From positions 868,001 to 932,000 of the forward strand of contig NHNW01000011.1 in assembly GCA_002786025.1 (NCBI GenBank): a DNA stretch of 64,000 bases, in the 5' to 3' direction. Shown piece after piece: positions 11,135 to 22,890 of this stretch. The DNA is from Zasmidium citrigriseum (taxonomy: Eukaryota; Ascomycota; Dothideomycetes; Mycosphaerellales; Mycosphaerellaceae). The notes beneath the pieces were generated by a model, which saw only the letters and a list, made by a program, of their open reading frames with translations, was not told the origin of the DNA and did not search any database. Numbering within the stretch: the first letter of the stretch is position 1; the number at the start of each line of letters is the position of its first letter. The position numbers and the translations under genes are program-made.

Positions 11135-13339
11135 TGGGAGAGAGAAGGAGAGGAAATTGTATGTATAGCACGCGGGTCGTAGCGGTTTTGGTACTAGCAG
11201 AATGGAAACACCGTAGTACTGTCACGTTGATTGTCTCCCCGTCACTGGCGCTTACGTGTAGGTGTGGATTAACTCCGTGCTTGTGATATGGAGGGGTGAA
11301 GAGGAAGAAGGCTCGAATAGGCGATAGGCGATGGTGGGATGTATTGCACTTTGCATGTGGTGATCGGCGAGTTGCCGCTCGTGGACGATGATGGCGTTGT
11401 CTGTTGTACTCTGATACACGTCTGCTCCTGCAGGTTCATTCACAGCTGTCTCGAGTAGAGTATATGGCTTTGGTACGTTGAGAATGGCAGCTCTGTACGT
11501 TGCAGTTGGCAACACACTGCCGGCGTCAAATCGATGCAGGGCCGGTGAGATCTGTTTGTGTAGGTATGCAAGTCCAGGGCGATCGCGTGGTCCATAGCGT
11601 GATCGTCGTGGAAGATCTACGAGTTGATCGATTTTCCAGAAGCCGGTTGAATGGAAGGCGCGATGGGCGCTCTTGCCTTGAATCTCCGAACTTTGATTTG
11701 ACCTCACCTTGACTTTTGACGACTTCGACAAGTCATTTGATGGATGTTTAGACTGCTTCGCTTACATCTTGTAACACGGGCGGCGGCAGACGTTAATCAA
11801 GAGATGATATCGATGCCGTGCTCATGCTGACCTTTTCAGCGCTCTGCTTTTGTGACATATTCGAGAAAGCCACAAGCGTTGTGACGAGGAGCAGAAGGCC
11901 GTCGGATCTCACCGAACCCATCGACGCCCACTTGGTGCCCAAAAGATGAGTGATTCAGCTGGAACCTCCTCTCCTCGGAGCCGGGGTTTTTATGGCCTAT
12001 AGGCAGGCAAGCAGACGTGCCGTTCAATCGGCAAGGCGAAGCCATAGCGGACCGACAACCTTACTTTACGAAGAGCTCTTGCTTTACACAGGCAATGCTG
12101 GTCGGAGATGTGGCGACAAGATGGAGGCGGCTCCATCTCACGGGCAACAGAAGGAAACAACGTGGGGGTCTTCCCGCTTCCCGTTGTGATACTGCTGCAT
12201 CCAAAGCCAGGAAGGAGCAGTTGAAACACGGGCGGCTCCCAGCGTTGGGGAATTTCATCTCCTTCGGTCCATCGTCAGCTGGGCGATGTGGGCAGCGTGC
12301 CACCAAAACGGATGGCTGATTCGGAGAGAAGCAGAGGTGGAGTCCCCGCCGGGAAGGGCAGTGAGTGTTTGCAAGGAACAACGCCGTGCGGCAGGCAAGG
12401 TGTGGTTGGAAACGCTTCCACGGGACGGAGGGAGCTGCTGCAGGCGCAGATCATTCAAGGCGTTGGCATAGTCTTGGTCTGCACAACACATTGGGCTCGA
12501 AGAAGAGTCATCACCCATCAGGGACCTTTGTTGTTGGAAGTGTCGTCTGCGGTGGACGGAGGTAGTGTGCACGTTGCTGCAGCGGTTGACCACGCTGGCG
12601 GACGTAGACGGAAAAGCGCTGGCACAGACAAGGGTAGGCCCCTGCTCGTCCACAGAGTGTCTTGTGCACGGCTGCCAAATTGCTTTGGTGCAACAGAGGC
12701 TCTGGTGGTGACGCGCCCGGCTGCGTGGAGGACGAAGTGGCTTCCTCTGACAGATGAAATGCCGCAGCGGTCGAGGCTGGGCACCGCGCGAGTGGTTGCG
12801 GGCTGGCGAAAGCGTTGGGCGAGAGGTGCAGGACGCAGGTTCTGGCACGGTGGCAGCAGCAGGCTATAATGCAATATCCCATATGCCATGCCGTGCGTGG
12901 TCGGTAGACGATGATACTGGGTGGAGCGGCTGGGCTGTGTGCGGTGGTGTGTTCATTGGGTGGATAAGCCGGGAAAACTTGTTTGTACGCAGTGGCTCTG
13001 TGCGAGCCAGCAGCACCGCCAAAGCGCGCAGGTGTCGTCGCCGTAGGTGTCTATCTCGTCCGCCGCCGAGCTGGGGTGTGGCCGCTGGTTTTTGAGATCC
13101 TGAACGATTGTAGAACTCCCGTCCGCCCACGCTGCGCCGGCGCGTCTGCTCGCAGCTCTCAGCTCCGCTACCCGTGTCCTCGCCGTTTGCTCACACCTGT
13201 TGCGTCCTGCTGCTCTGCCGCGCAATTTATTCGAAATCGATCCAGGTCCGTTGATGGTCAGCACGCCTCCGCCGGCTGAATTGCCGCTGCCGTGAAGTCT
13301 GAAGGCGGGCTTCCAGGGCGCTAAACAAACGAACGAACG
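11135..13339. other. 2.2 kb region between HSE1 and STE20
   Basis: No convincing gene. The first part is HSE1 3' flank. The 12.2-13.3 kb part is GC-rich and carries long overlapping open frames on both strands (for example 12288-12869 plus and 12255-12848 minus), whose products are Arg/Ser/Pro-rich and unlike any family I know, as expected of chance frames in GC-rich DNA. The most likely content is the promoter and a long 5' leader for STE20. An open minus-strand frame at 11252-11731 lacks an ATG near its start. Confidence 0.45.
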
Positions 13340-16106
13340 ATGCACGCTGGAGGCCACAGGAAGCTTAGGAAGAAACACCACCCCAAACCCGCTCCGTCCG
13401 CCGTTGCGCCGCCCGCCGACGACCCCTCTACCAGTGCCACTGCCACCCCGTCCTCCGCCAGCGACGACGTCGCCGCCAAACCACGCACGCTGCAGCGCGC
13501 CCCCTCCGCGCCCGGCCGCCATTCGTCGTCGTCGCGCTCTCCCCACCCGCCCCAGGCCATCAACCATACGAGGAGTCCCACGCTCCCCAGCCCAAGCTCC
13601 AATCCCGCATCCATCGGCTCCCAAGGCCTCGACCCGAACGCCATTCACGCCTACAACGCGCCGGGGGCCCTTCACGAGCACTTCCCGCGTCTGTCCGTCA
13701 CGCAGAAGACCTCCTATGACCTGCTCGGCCACCGCTTTGACACCGACGTGCTGAACAATCTGAACGCCGTCTCCTACGAAGCTGACTACACCACCGCCCA
13801 CCAGCAGCCTCCGAGCCAGCAGCCCTCGCCGCACGTCCCGCAGCAGCCATTGGAACCCGTATCAACACTATCGCGACCGCCGTCGCACTCGCAGAGCCCC
13901 GCAATCGCCAATCCCGCCGTGCGACTGTCCCAGTCGTTGGCGGCGACAGGCAGGCGAATGGACGACTTGACTGGGTCGCGGGGCGAGCCCAGTGGGTTTC
14001 GCAGCCCGCGACAGAGATACAGCGATGAGTCGGGCAAGGAGGGCAAGTTATTGAAGAAGAAGAGCGGCTTCTCAGGCCTTATCTCGAACTTGGTGGGCAC
14101 GCCACGGAAACCTACTATATCTGCGCCGGAAAACCCAGTACATGTGACACATGTTGGATATGATCAGGAGACCGGTGAATTTACGGTAAGGACTATACCA
14201 TCTTCTCTGCGAATGAGGCGGCTTGTGACCGCCAAGACGTGATCGGTGTTGGAGCGTGTGCTGACAACAGATGACAGGGTCTCCCCAAGGAATGGCAGCG
14301 AACGCTTCAAGCAAATGGCATCACCGAACAGGAACAGAAGAAGAACCCTCAGGCGATCATCGACGTGGTCACGTTTTTCAACGAGAACAATGACAATGGG
14401 AGTGACGACTGGACGTACCACAAGTTCGATAACGCGAAGCCGCACGAAAGCCCCTCACAATTGACACCACATGGCTACCAGCAGGGCGCTCTCAGCCCAG
14501 GAGGATATGGGCAGGTAATGAGCCCTCCTGCGAGTCCTCGATTCCCCAAAAATGAAGGCGAAAGCTTTGAGAATCCCCGAGCGCCGCCTCCTGTACCAAA
14601 GGGCTCAGCACCTGGACTTGGACTCTCAACACCGGTCAGCCCGTCGATGAATGGAAACATGCTACCAATGCGGCCTGCGCCCAAGCCTCCCGGAGGACAT
14701 TCACAGAACATGATCCCACAGCGGCCAGCACCTCCAATACCAAATCCTCAGCGAGACGCTCCCAGGAATGACAGCGGGCTGCCTGCTGTCAGATACGCTC
14801 CCCCTACGGTCACTGATATCAACTCAAACACCCAGCCGGTACAAAGTCGAAGTCGAGCCAACACTGGACCATCCAATCAGCCGTATTCGCCAATTTCATC
14901 ACCTCAGGAGTACCAGCAGCAGCAGGAACAGGCCATGAAGAACGCACAGCAAGCGCTGAAGCAGACGTCACTCGAAAGGTCTCAATCTCAGAGAAACCCA
15001 AACAACGTCTACCATCAACAGCAAGCTCATCCACAAAACACCCTACCATCACCTGTTGATTCGAGACAAGTACCTCATCCTGCTGCAGTGGATCCGAGAG
15101 TAGGACCAGCACCACGGCCAAGACAGCGTCCTCGACAATCGATCACCAATGCCGAAGTCCTAAGCAGACTTCAGAACATCTGCAACACATCTGACCCGAC
15201 CAAGAAATACCGCAATCTCATAAAGATCGGGCAAGGAGCGTCAGGTGGCGTGTACACGGCATTTGAGGTGGGCACCAACAAGTGCGTGGCCATTAAGCAG
15301 ATGAACCTGGAGCAGCAGCCGAAGAAGGACCTGATCATCAACGAAATCCTTGTCATGAAGGACAGCAAGCACAAGAACATCGTCAACTTCATGGACAGCT
15401 TCCTGGTGAAAGGCGATCTATGGGTGGTTATGGAGTATATGGAGGGCGGAAGCTTGACAGATGTTGTCACCTTCAACATGATGTCTGAGGGACAGATTTC
15501 AGCCGTCTGCCGAGAGACTCTGCACGGTCTGCAGTTCCTACACTCTAAGGGAGTCATTCATCGTGATATCAAGTCGGACAACATTCTGCTCTCTATGGAA
15601 GGCAGCATAAAACTGACTGACTTCGGGTTCTGCGCGCAAATCAACGAATCGCATATGAAGCGCACAACGATGGTCGGCACGCCTTACTGGATGGCCCCTG
15701 AAGTCGTCACGAGGAAAGAATACGGCCGAAAGATTGATATCTGGTCACTGGGTATCATGGCTATCGAGATGATCGAAGGCGAGCCGCCGTATCTGACCGA
15801 GTCCCCATTACGAGCCTTGTACCTCATTGCCACCAACGGGACGCCCACGATCAAGGAGGAGCACAACTTGACTCCTTTGTTCAGAGACTTCCTCGGATTC
15901 GCTCTCAAGGTGGACCCCGACAAGAGAGCATCTGCTCACGATTTGCTCAAGGTGAGTTGATCTTAATATTCCTCAGGCATGTTCAAGCTGACAATGTACT
16001 CTAGCACGGCTTCATACAGACAGCAGAACCTTTGGCAACTCTCGCGCCCCTCGTCAAGGCAGCCCGTTTGGCGAGAGCCGAAGAGCGAAAGAACAAAGGC
16101 AACTAA
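13340..16106 (+). CDS. STE20: STE20-family PAK kinase with CRIB domain, three exons
   Basis: Exons 13340-14185, 14278-15951 and 16005-16106 give 873 residues. This p21-activated kinase is switched on by Cdc42 and feeds MAP kinase cascades for polarity, mating and invasive growth. A disordered Ser/Pro-rich N-terminus comes first. The CRIB motif ('[14 protein letters not shown]') begins near residue 260 and is interrupted by intron 1 (92 nt). A Pro-rich linker with PPVP-like SH3 sites follows. The kinase domain spans about 592-850: Gly loop GQGASGGV at about 600, VAIK lysine, HRDIK with catalytic Asp712, DFG, and GTPYWMAPE. There is no PH domain, which separates it from CLA4. Exon 3 (102 nt) adds the short basic tail after a 53-nt intron; without it the frame would end at TGA 15958. 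Confidence 0.93.
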
Positions 16107-17233
16107 GCTCTTGCTGGCGCAGACTGCTCAAACGACGTTACGGAATGAGGAACGACATCATCTTCGGAACCAGGGCACTTTTTCTTTCTTATCACAGCAT
16201 CATCGGCATCACTGACTGAGCGTTCGGCGTGTATAACCACCACATTTCGAATCGGGCGCAAGGACGTCGCAGCGGACATGGGAATTCTCTCGGACGCGGT
16301 TCCCAGCAGACAGGACCGCAAAAGCAAAGCAAGCAAACAACAAATGAAACTACTAGGGGCTCGGCGCCATCGGGCAATGCGATGGGAAGGGCGTCGCGCA
16401 GATAGACAGCACGGAGTCATGACGGGAAACGAGGAGCGAAAGGGCGTGGGAATTGCAATGCACAACATGGAGGAAACTGGCCTTCAAAAAGGGGATTCAA
16501 TTTTTGTTCTGCTTCTTGTTTGAGGGGGAGTGCAGTGTTGAGTACCAAGTCGATTCGCCATTGCTACCATCAAACTCAGCCCGCTTCGAGAGAGGATGCG
16601 TGAGGCTTGTTTTGCGCATAGATAGCTTCTATGTACGTTTTTACCTGTTCCGGACAATCAGACAGGACGATGTATGGGAGCCTATCCGACTGCCGACGAC
16701 GATTCCGGCGGCCGAGTTATGCCCTTCTTCCCTTTGCCGTCTGTCGTCTCCGCGATCCGATAATTGTGCAATTGAGTTTTGAGACTCCGCATCATGGCAT
16801 TGTCCAAGACTCAGAAGTACGTTCGTAGATATGTTCGATCGGACAGAGACGGAATGAGGAAAAAGAAGCGCGAGCAGTACGAGAACGATAGCCGGGAAAT
16901 GCTGCCTGGAAAAAACAGCGCCGGCCTCGTTCCGCCCTTCTTCTTATGAACTCAGCACAAGAGGACCCTGGGCGTCGGTGGGGAGGAGTTTGGCCAGTGT
17001 CGAGCTGCCCAAATTGCTGACACACTAATACTGGTGGGCGAGCCGAAGGCACCACGTCGTCTTTCTATCTAACTCTCTCTCCCACTCTTGACTTCCACTT
17101 ATCCAATTGCGCCTCGCCCACCACTGCCAGCTTGAGATTGTTCGCGTGTGCAGCTCGCCGCTCGGACATTTAGAAAATCCACCGAGTCTTACGATCAGCT
17201 CTCGACGACCAACCGACACCACCGACATCCATC
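16107..17233. other. Intergenic region STE20 to cytochrome b5
   Basis: 1.1 kb with no recognisable coding sequence. It holds the STE20 3' flank and the promoter and 5' UTR of the cytochrome b5 gene. The last 100 bp before the ATG are rich in short CAC and CGAC motifs. No RNA gene was seen. Confidence 0.45.
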
Positions 17234-17836
17234 ATGGCTGACACCGAGAAAGAGTTCACCTACAGCGACGTCTCCGAGCATACCTCCAAGAAGGACCTGT
17301 ACCTCGTCATCCACGACAAGGTCTACAACTCCTCCAGCTTCGTCGACGAGCACCCGTGCGTCTTCCCTTCCTCAAAATCCCCCGATAAGCGCATTCGGCG
17401 TCTTGAGCCGAGGCCAGCGTCGTGTTCGCTGAGCATGTGATAGAAGACTAGCGATTTTGCTAACTTGTTGCCTGGCAGAGGTGGTGAGGAAGTCCTCCTC
17501 GACGTCGGCGGGCAGGACGCAACCGAGGCTTTCGAGGATGTCGGCCACAGTGACGAAGCGCGCGAGATTCTCAAGGGATTGTTGATTGGAACGCTCAAGA
17601 GACAGGTGAGACAGAAACACCTTTATGAGACCTCGTCGAGAGGTGATTTATGCTGATTTGGTTTATTCTAGGAGGGCGATCCAGCACCCAAGACCGCCGC
17701 ACAGCAAGTCGCCGATACGAGGAAGTCGACCCAGGACGCCGGTGGCATGGGCATTGGCGTCTACGCCATCATTCTTGTCGGTGCCGCTGTCGCTTTCTAC
17801 GCATACCAATACCTCCAGCAGCAGCAGAAGTCGTAG
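17234..17836 (+). CDS. CYB5: Cytochrome b5, tail-anchored, three exons
   Basis: Exons 17234-17355, 17479-17605 and 17672-17836 encode 137 residues. Microsomal cytochrome b5 passes electrons to fatty-acid desaturases, sterol enzymes and P450s on the ER face. The heme-binding domain (about 8-82) has axial His40 in HPGG, split exactly by intron 1, and His64 in GHSDEA. A short linker leads to one C-terminal membrane anchor (about 108-130, '[17 protein letters not shown]') and a Gln-rich tail, the usual tail-anchor layout. Introns of 123 and 66 nt have GT-AG ends. The length matches the fungal family. The two His ligands and the anchor make this firm, although paralogues with the same architecture cannot be ruled out. 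Confidence 0.94.
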
Positions 17837-18280
17837 GGGGATTTTTGGGAGGGAGAAGAGCAGAGCAATAGCTGGGTGGGGATGATATTTGGGCTGTTCG
17901 ATGTTGATGTATGCACGCGAGCGAATAGAAGATGCGGGTTTACACATACACACACACACTACGCTCACGGCGCGATCTGGATATCCTCTCGATCATCGAG
18001 GTGAGTATGACACTGGACATTTGTTCTGAACCGCGGGGAGTAAGTGCGTTCATTCCATTTGCCATTACCACTCATGTCTAGGCGGCTTCGTCTCTCATCT
18101 CTAGGAATTTGTGTCTCCATCATGGTGCGCAGCGCTTTTCCTGCCCTATCTTGCACTCACTGACTACGGCCGACATCCTCATTCAGCCCACGGCTCGGGT
18201 GGTGCAGGTCAGCTTACCCAACCTTTCAGGCATTCCCTGTCCATTCTCTAAGAACACTACCTCGGTTGCGAAAACACCAT
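17837..18280. other. Convergent intergenic region, cytochrome b5 / Zn2Cys6 factor
   Basis: 444 bp between two converging genes, so this is shared 3' flank. It contains a short dinucleotide run. No gene recognised. Confidence 0.45.
17948..17959. repeat. (AC)6 microsatellite
   Basis: Six tandem AC units in the 3' flank of the cytochrome b5 gene, inside a slightly longer, interrupted CA-rich stretch from 17942. Confidence 0.8.
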
Positions 18281-19912
18281 CTAGAAAGCAACAAACCCCA
18301 GCTCGGCCTCAGTGATCTCGTGCTCGAGGCTGAGAGTCGTATCGAAGGGAAATCTCGCAGCAGGGGATCCGCCGTTCATGACGCTATCGATCTCTTCGGG
18401 TTGTGTGAGGATCATCTACCAATCGACAAGTCAGCCAAGCATATTCTTTGCCAGATCAGGATACTGCTAAACTCACCATATTACTCTGCGCCTGCTCCAA
18501 TGGCCACTCGAGAAACGAGTACATGTCGCTGCCATACAGCACCATGCCAATGCCCGTCAAGACGTAATTGCCCCAGTCGTTCGTGTACCACGCTTTTCGC
18601 ACTGTTAGCGATACAGCGGCGAAATGCGCGAGAAGAATCAAAGCCGGTGGGAAACATGCCCGGATCATGGTGACAAATTCGCAGGGCACCAGGAGCATCC
18701 ATCTCCAGATCTGGCCTGTTTCGACTTCTCCCGTCGTTGACGAGGCCCTCAGAACATTCCGATAGACGTCTTCGAGTCTTCGTAATGCTCGCTCACATTC
18801 AGGTCGGTACTCCGCAGCGCAGCATTCTTCGAGCATGTATTGGAGGTTGATGAATTGCTTCTGTACTGCCACTGGTAGTTGGACTTCGTGATTTTCGGGC
18901 ATGTAGTGGCCGTCGAGCATGGGACCCAAAGGACCGGCGCTGACCCATTCCATGCATGTGTGTATTAGATCCCGCACGCCACGTGTGAGGAGGAAGAGTT
19001 CGGCGACTTGTTCCATGCTGACATATCGCGGCTCAGGCATGTTCATGGCGTCTGCACATGCTCTCCCCATGGAGAGGATGGAGATTGTGCTGGAAAGGGC
19101 GAAAAGTGCCGTGCTGATCTCAGGAGTGATGTCTGTGCAGAGGACTGAACGGAACATCTCCAGCGCTTTCGTTTGATGTTTGTCGCATAGTCGGAGGTAT
19201 TTGTCCGCTTCGGAAGGTCGTGTGTGAGCTATGTGGAGGGCTGATAAGGCGAGGATGCCGTGCATTAGGAAGGGGGACCGAAGCGCTTCGCGGGGGATGT
19301 GTTCTCGCCATAGGTGTTGGCAGTCTTCTCGTATGCCTAGGGGTTGTAGAAGCGTATCGTGATCGTAGTGGTGCATCAGTTCGAGGTCCTGTATCCATTC
19401 CTCAGGCGACAGGCCTGTTGATTCGGGCCCTAACTCGGTCTTGCAGGTGAAGCCATGTTAGTACTAGCGTCTATGCATTCCTTCGATCAACGATATGCAA
19501 AAGGGTTGTGGAGATTGTCGGAGTATGTGGTGAAAGACTATGAAGATCGTTTTGAGGACTTGGCAAGGGTGAGGCAACCCGGTTAGGGACGGCATTGCCA
19601 GGCAGTCCTCGAAATGTTGGCGTGATGGTATGGGTTGGAGGGAAGATATCGATGGGTGAGGACTTACACCAGCAGGAGGTGCTCCAAGTAGACTGCATTG
19701 TTCGCCTCGTCTTGAACAGTTCGCACATGGTGCTTGCTCGTTGCACTGAGAAAGAGTCAGAACATCGGGCTTTGTGTCTGAGGGGAAATGCATACTTTTA
19801 CTCTTCTCCTCTTGCAGTTCTGTTCTTACAATTAGTTTCGTGTTCAGGGAAACGATAGTAAACAACATACTGTGCATCCTTTTCGCGATTTCTTCGTACC
19901 GAGTTGTGTCAT
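18281..19912 (-). CDS. Zn2Cys6 fungal transcription factor, five exons with 24-nt microexon
   Basis: Minus-strand exons 19912-19871, 19819-19796, 19745-19668, 19439-18477 and 18415-18281 give 413 residues. The model rebuilds a perfect zinc binuclear cluster from three pieces: Cys13 in exon 1, Cys16 in the 24-nt exon 2 (NCKRRRVK), and Cys23, 29, 32 and 39 in exon 3, with C-x2-C-x6-C-x5-C-x2-C-x6-C spacing. Such factors bind CGG-type DNA sites in the nucleus. Exon 4 carries the helical fungal regulatory region, beginning near 'LMHHYDHDTLLQPLG', of the kind seen in UPC2/sterol-uptake-like factors. Exon 5 supplies the C-terminus ending 'ELGFVAF'. Introns are 51, 50, 228 and 61 nt with GT-AG ends; intron 3 has a TACTAAC branch. 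The target is unknown, and neighbours give no clue. Confidence 0.85.
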
Positions 19913-22890
19913 GGCGAATCGTAATATCAAGCTCTTGTGATACAAAGATCGAGACAACCCCCAGGACCTGGGGACGAAGTTTGATATATCTTATTCGACA
20001 CAGGCGAGGCCTCAGCCGCAATTGGCACGCATATCCTTGCCTAGGCGTCAATATGCCAAGGCCAGAGTCGATGGGGCAGTTCAGGTCGATCGTCTTCTCT
20101 GCCACTGCGCGGCTTGAGTTTCACAAAACCAAGCGTCAAAAGGTTGCACGTTGGTTAGCCGCCAAGCCATGTTCCAACAACCGGTGACCGCGGTCCCCGC
20201 GAGCAAAAGGCAGGATGCATAAAGCGTGCAAGCTAATCATTTCGGGGCCTGACGTTCTACTTGCTTGCTCATCACAGCCAAGCAATGGGACAAGTGGCTC
20301 TGGCCAGGATGGGTCCTGGGGGCCTTTCGGCACCATCGAACGTGCCGAACTCTGAAGTCGGAGGGAGCGTCCGTCCGCAGATATTCGCCTGCCTATGTGA
20401 GCCTAGCACAGGGCTGTTAGTCTGCAGCTAGAGTTGCGTGCATGAAGTAGAGAGAGGGCTGTGGACTGGCAGGGCAAGCAGAGGGCGAATTGGGGGCCGG
20501 CGCCATAATTGGGAGCTGATTAATCTTGATGACAACGCTTGCTTGGCCAAGTCTTGCACGTTTCGGGTGAGGTCATGGAGCTTGAAGCATCCGATGTGGG
20601 CGATGCAGCTGAAGATGTGGTCAGGGAAAGGAGTATGAGTCGCTTTCACTCACCTGCAAGTCCGCAGGCTTGGCATAGGGCTTAGCGTCATGCACGGACC
20701 GCGCTGCCCTTCGCCTGCCCGTTTAGCGTAGGATTCAGGATCAAAAAGCTCAACATTGACCGCACTCTCACTTACACAGCATAGCCTACAGGTATCTTCA
20801 CAACAATGTCTTATCCATCAGATTCGGCAGCGAATAGTGCCAAGTCCCACATCGACAGATTGTCGGGAAGGCGCGACTGGCGCTTGGCGTGCAGCGCTGG
20901 AAGCGTCGTTTCCTGTGGGAACCATTGAACGCAGGAATCACAAAAGCAAAAGAAAGATGGTTCAATGCGCCTACGACCGAAAAAGAAGGACAACTCGACT
21001 CTTGATGCAACAGCGGATCCTGCTTCCTTTCCCGTCAGGGCTCGAAACGTGGCAGTTGCGATGTGCATACGATACCGACGGGCCGCGAGGAGCACCCTAC
21101 TTTCCCATCGAACGCAATCGACATTCAGCCAATGAAACGACCATTTGGCATAGGAGGCCGGCATCGAACTTGGGGCTCTCTTCTCACGAAAGTGAAGTCA
21201 TCAGCCAAGCAACAGATTGTAGCCATACCGATATCTAAGCGCTCAAAAGCATCGAAAGATCCTTCCCCTTTCGGTCCAACACCGCAGCTCATTAGGGCAT
21301 GCTTGACTTTTCGACAGATCAACTACTACGGACAAGATATGACCCCCAACTTCAACTCCGATCACAAGCGCCAAGACTCCGTACCAAGACTCATGCTGAC
21401 ATTAGCCAGCAGTGTTTCCAGGTTAGCTTTTCGACTTCACTCCACGCACTTGGAAGGGTACTCGAGGCTCTCCTCCTGTCCCAACTCCCGGGCTAACGCT
21501 AGCCATGTGTCGATTGAACTCAGAACGAGCGGGCACATCGAGTAAGGGAACATCTTAAGCTGTCTTAAGCTTTCACTCTCTTCCTTTATGCTTGGTCGAC
21601 TAGGGCTCAAGATCACCCCGAACTGTCGGCATTTCCTCTCGAGACCAAGATTCGACAATAGTGTCTGCAGAGGTACATCGTGCTGCACTGCCCTCAGTCG
21701 CCATCACGGACTAGGCTCCTTGCGAATTGTCCGATGTATAGGGCCGCGTCCCTAATGATCCTATCAAGGACCACCGCTGTTGTCGTGCAGATGGACGAGG
21801 ATACACTGTATGGCCCCAAAATCCATTGCTTTTAGTAAAGATATCTAGGAGGACAATCTATCAATAGCCAGATGACTATTCACTTGGCAGTAATGGCGAA
21901 GAGGGCACTTCAGCTACGCCAAGAGCAACGATCAGCTTCAGCACAATGAGATGGCCACCAACGACAACTCTCGAGCACAGTGGCGGTGTTTCTTGCCAAG
22001 GAGGCGATGAGGTGAACAACATATACTTCATTACGAAGCACCGCCATCATAACTCATAACGCGCTCGGCTGAGGGTGTCAACAAGATTAAACCCAACACT
22101 TGGCCTCTCGCCATATGGACCGCAAGTCCAACTGCCGTACCCTACCTACCCCAGGAAGGATTTCTGTCAGTGGTGAGGGCATGTTGGATAATCCGCCAAC
22201 ATGGCCCTACGACCTGACAAAGCAAGCCATTGATCCATTGATGCACTGGTGATCTATGGAACATGTGGGATCAGGGCAGGTCGGTTGGATTTGCCGCTCT
22301 GGATGATGGGGTCATCCCTGGAGTATCGTCGGAGGGTGTAGTCTCCGAGGCGTTGTGACCGATGGGGCAGCAGTTGCGCTCGTGGTCCGCGGGTCCGACG
22401 CAGTGGATCGATAGATCATTCGTTCGAAATTGTCCGCCAACGAGACACCCTCTGGTGGTTCAGGGGCTTGGTATCGTATGTGAGTGACGAAAGCCCTCCG
22501 TGAATAAGCCCAGCTCCTTCGACTTGGACAGCTTAATGCTCTCTCCGTCCGCTTTCAGCTTCATAGCCATTTTGATTCTTTCCAGCCTTCTGCCTTCTTC
22601 TATGTCGTGGACGAGAGCATAGTCTTAAGGTTGATGGTACGCCCCTTTCCAAACACCACGTGCTATCTGGCCATCTCTTCTCGTCAAAGGGCTTCTTGGA
22701 GTGGTTCAGATGCGACATGTCCACAAGGGAGAAAGTAGCAATGAAAGTGAACTTTTCACAAGCATGTTCTATTGTACAACAAACACATGCTAGATGGTAT
22801 CGCTAAAACGTACAGATAAAAGCCCAATCTATCCTTCTATCACAATCTCTTTCCAAACTCCAAATCCCAAACATCAGAATCACACCCTCC
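19913..22890. other. 3 kb gene-poor region
   Basis: This stretch includes the promoter of the Zn2Cys6 gene and the 3' flank of the RTA1-like gene. Between them only short open frames are present, the longest being 160 codons (20756-21238 and 21063-21545, overlapping in different frames). None has a recognisable domain or family resemblance. Base composition is not strongly AT-rich, so there is no sign of an RIP-mutated transposon. No transposase, LTR or tRNA could be supported. Confidence 0.45.

Noticed and set aside
11252..11731. 159-codon minus-strand frame after HSE1
   Set aside because: It begins with TTG, not ATG, and the nearest ATG comes late. Some segments look protein-like, but no family or intron structure supports a gene.
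12255..12869. Two overlapping long frames on opposite strands (about 195 codons each)
   Set aside because: Their products are Arg/Ser/Pro-rich with no family resemblance, no splice support and overlap each other on opposite strands, as expected in GC-rich DNA.
12953..13834. 293-codon minus-strand frame antisense to STE20
   Set aside because: Gly/Arg-rich and covering the firmly assigned STE20 coding start; no recognisable domain.
19913..20105. Degenerate zinc-cluster half (C-R-I-R-Y-I-K) upstream of the Zn2Cys6 gene
   Set aside because: The frame upstream carries a Cys-Arg-rich run that resembles half a cluster, but it has no donor site at the right place and no first Cys. Splicing of the two small upstream exons gives a complete, perfectly spaced cluster instead.
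21147..21229. tRNA-like fold on the minus strand
   Set aside because: GGTATGG and CCTATGCC could pair as a 7-bp acceptor stem and there is an AGTTCGATGCC box, but the T stem mismatches and the D and anticodon arms do not form. A covariance-model scan would decide; a low score is expected.
19913..22890. RIP-mutated transposon remnant
   Set aside because: The region is not strongly AT-rich, and no reverse transcriptase, transposase or terminal repeats could be read.
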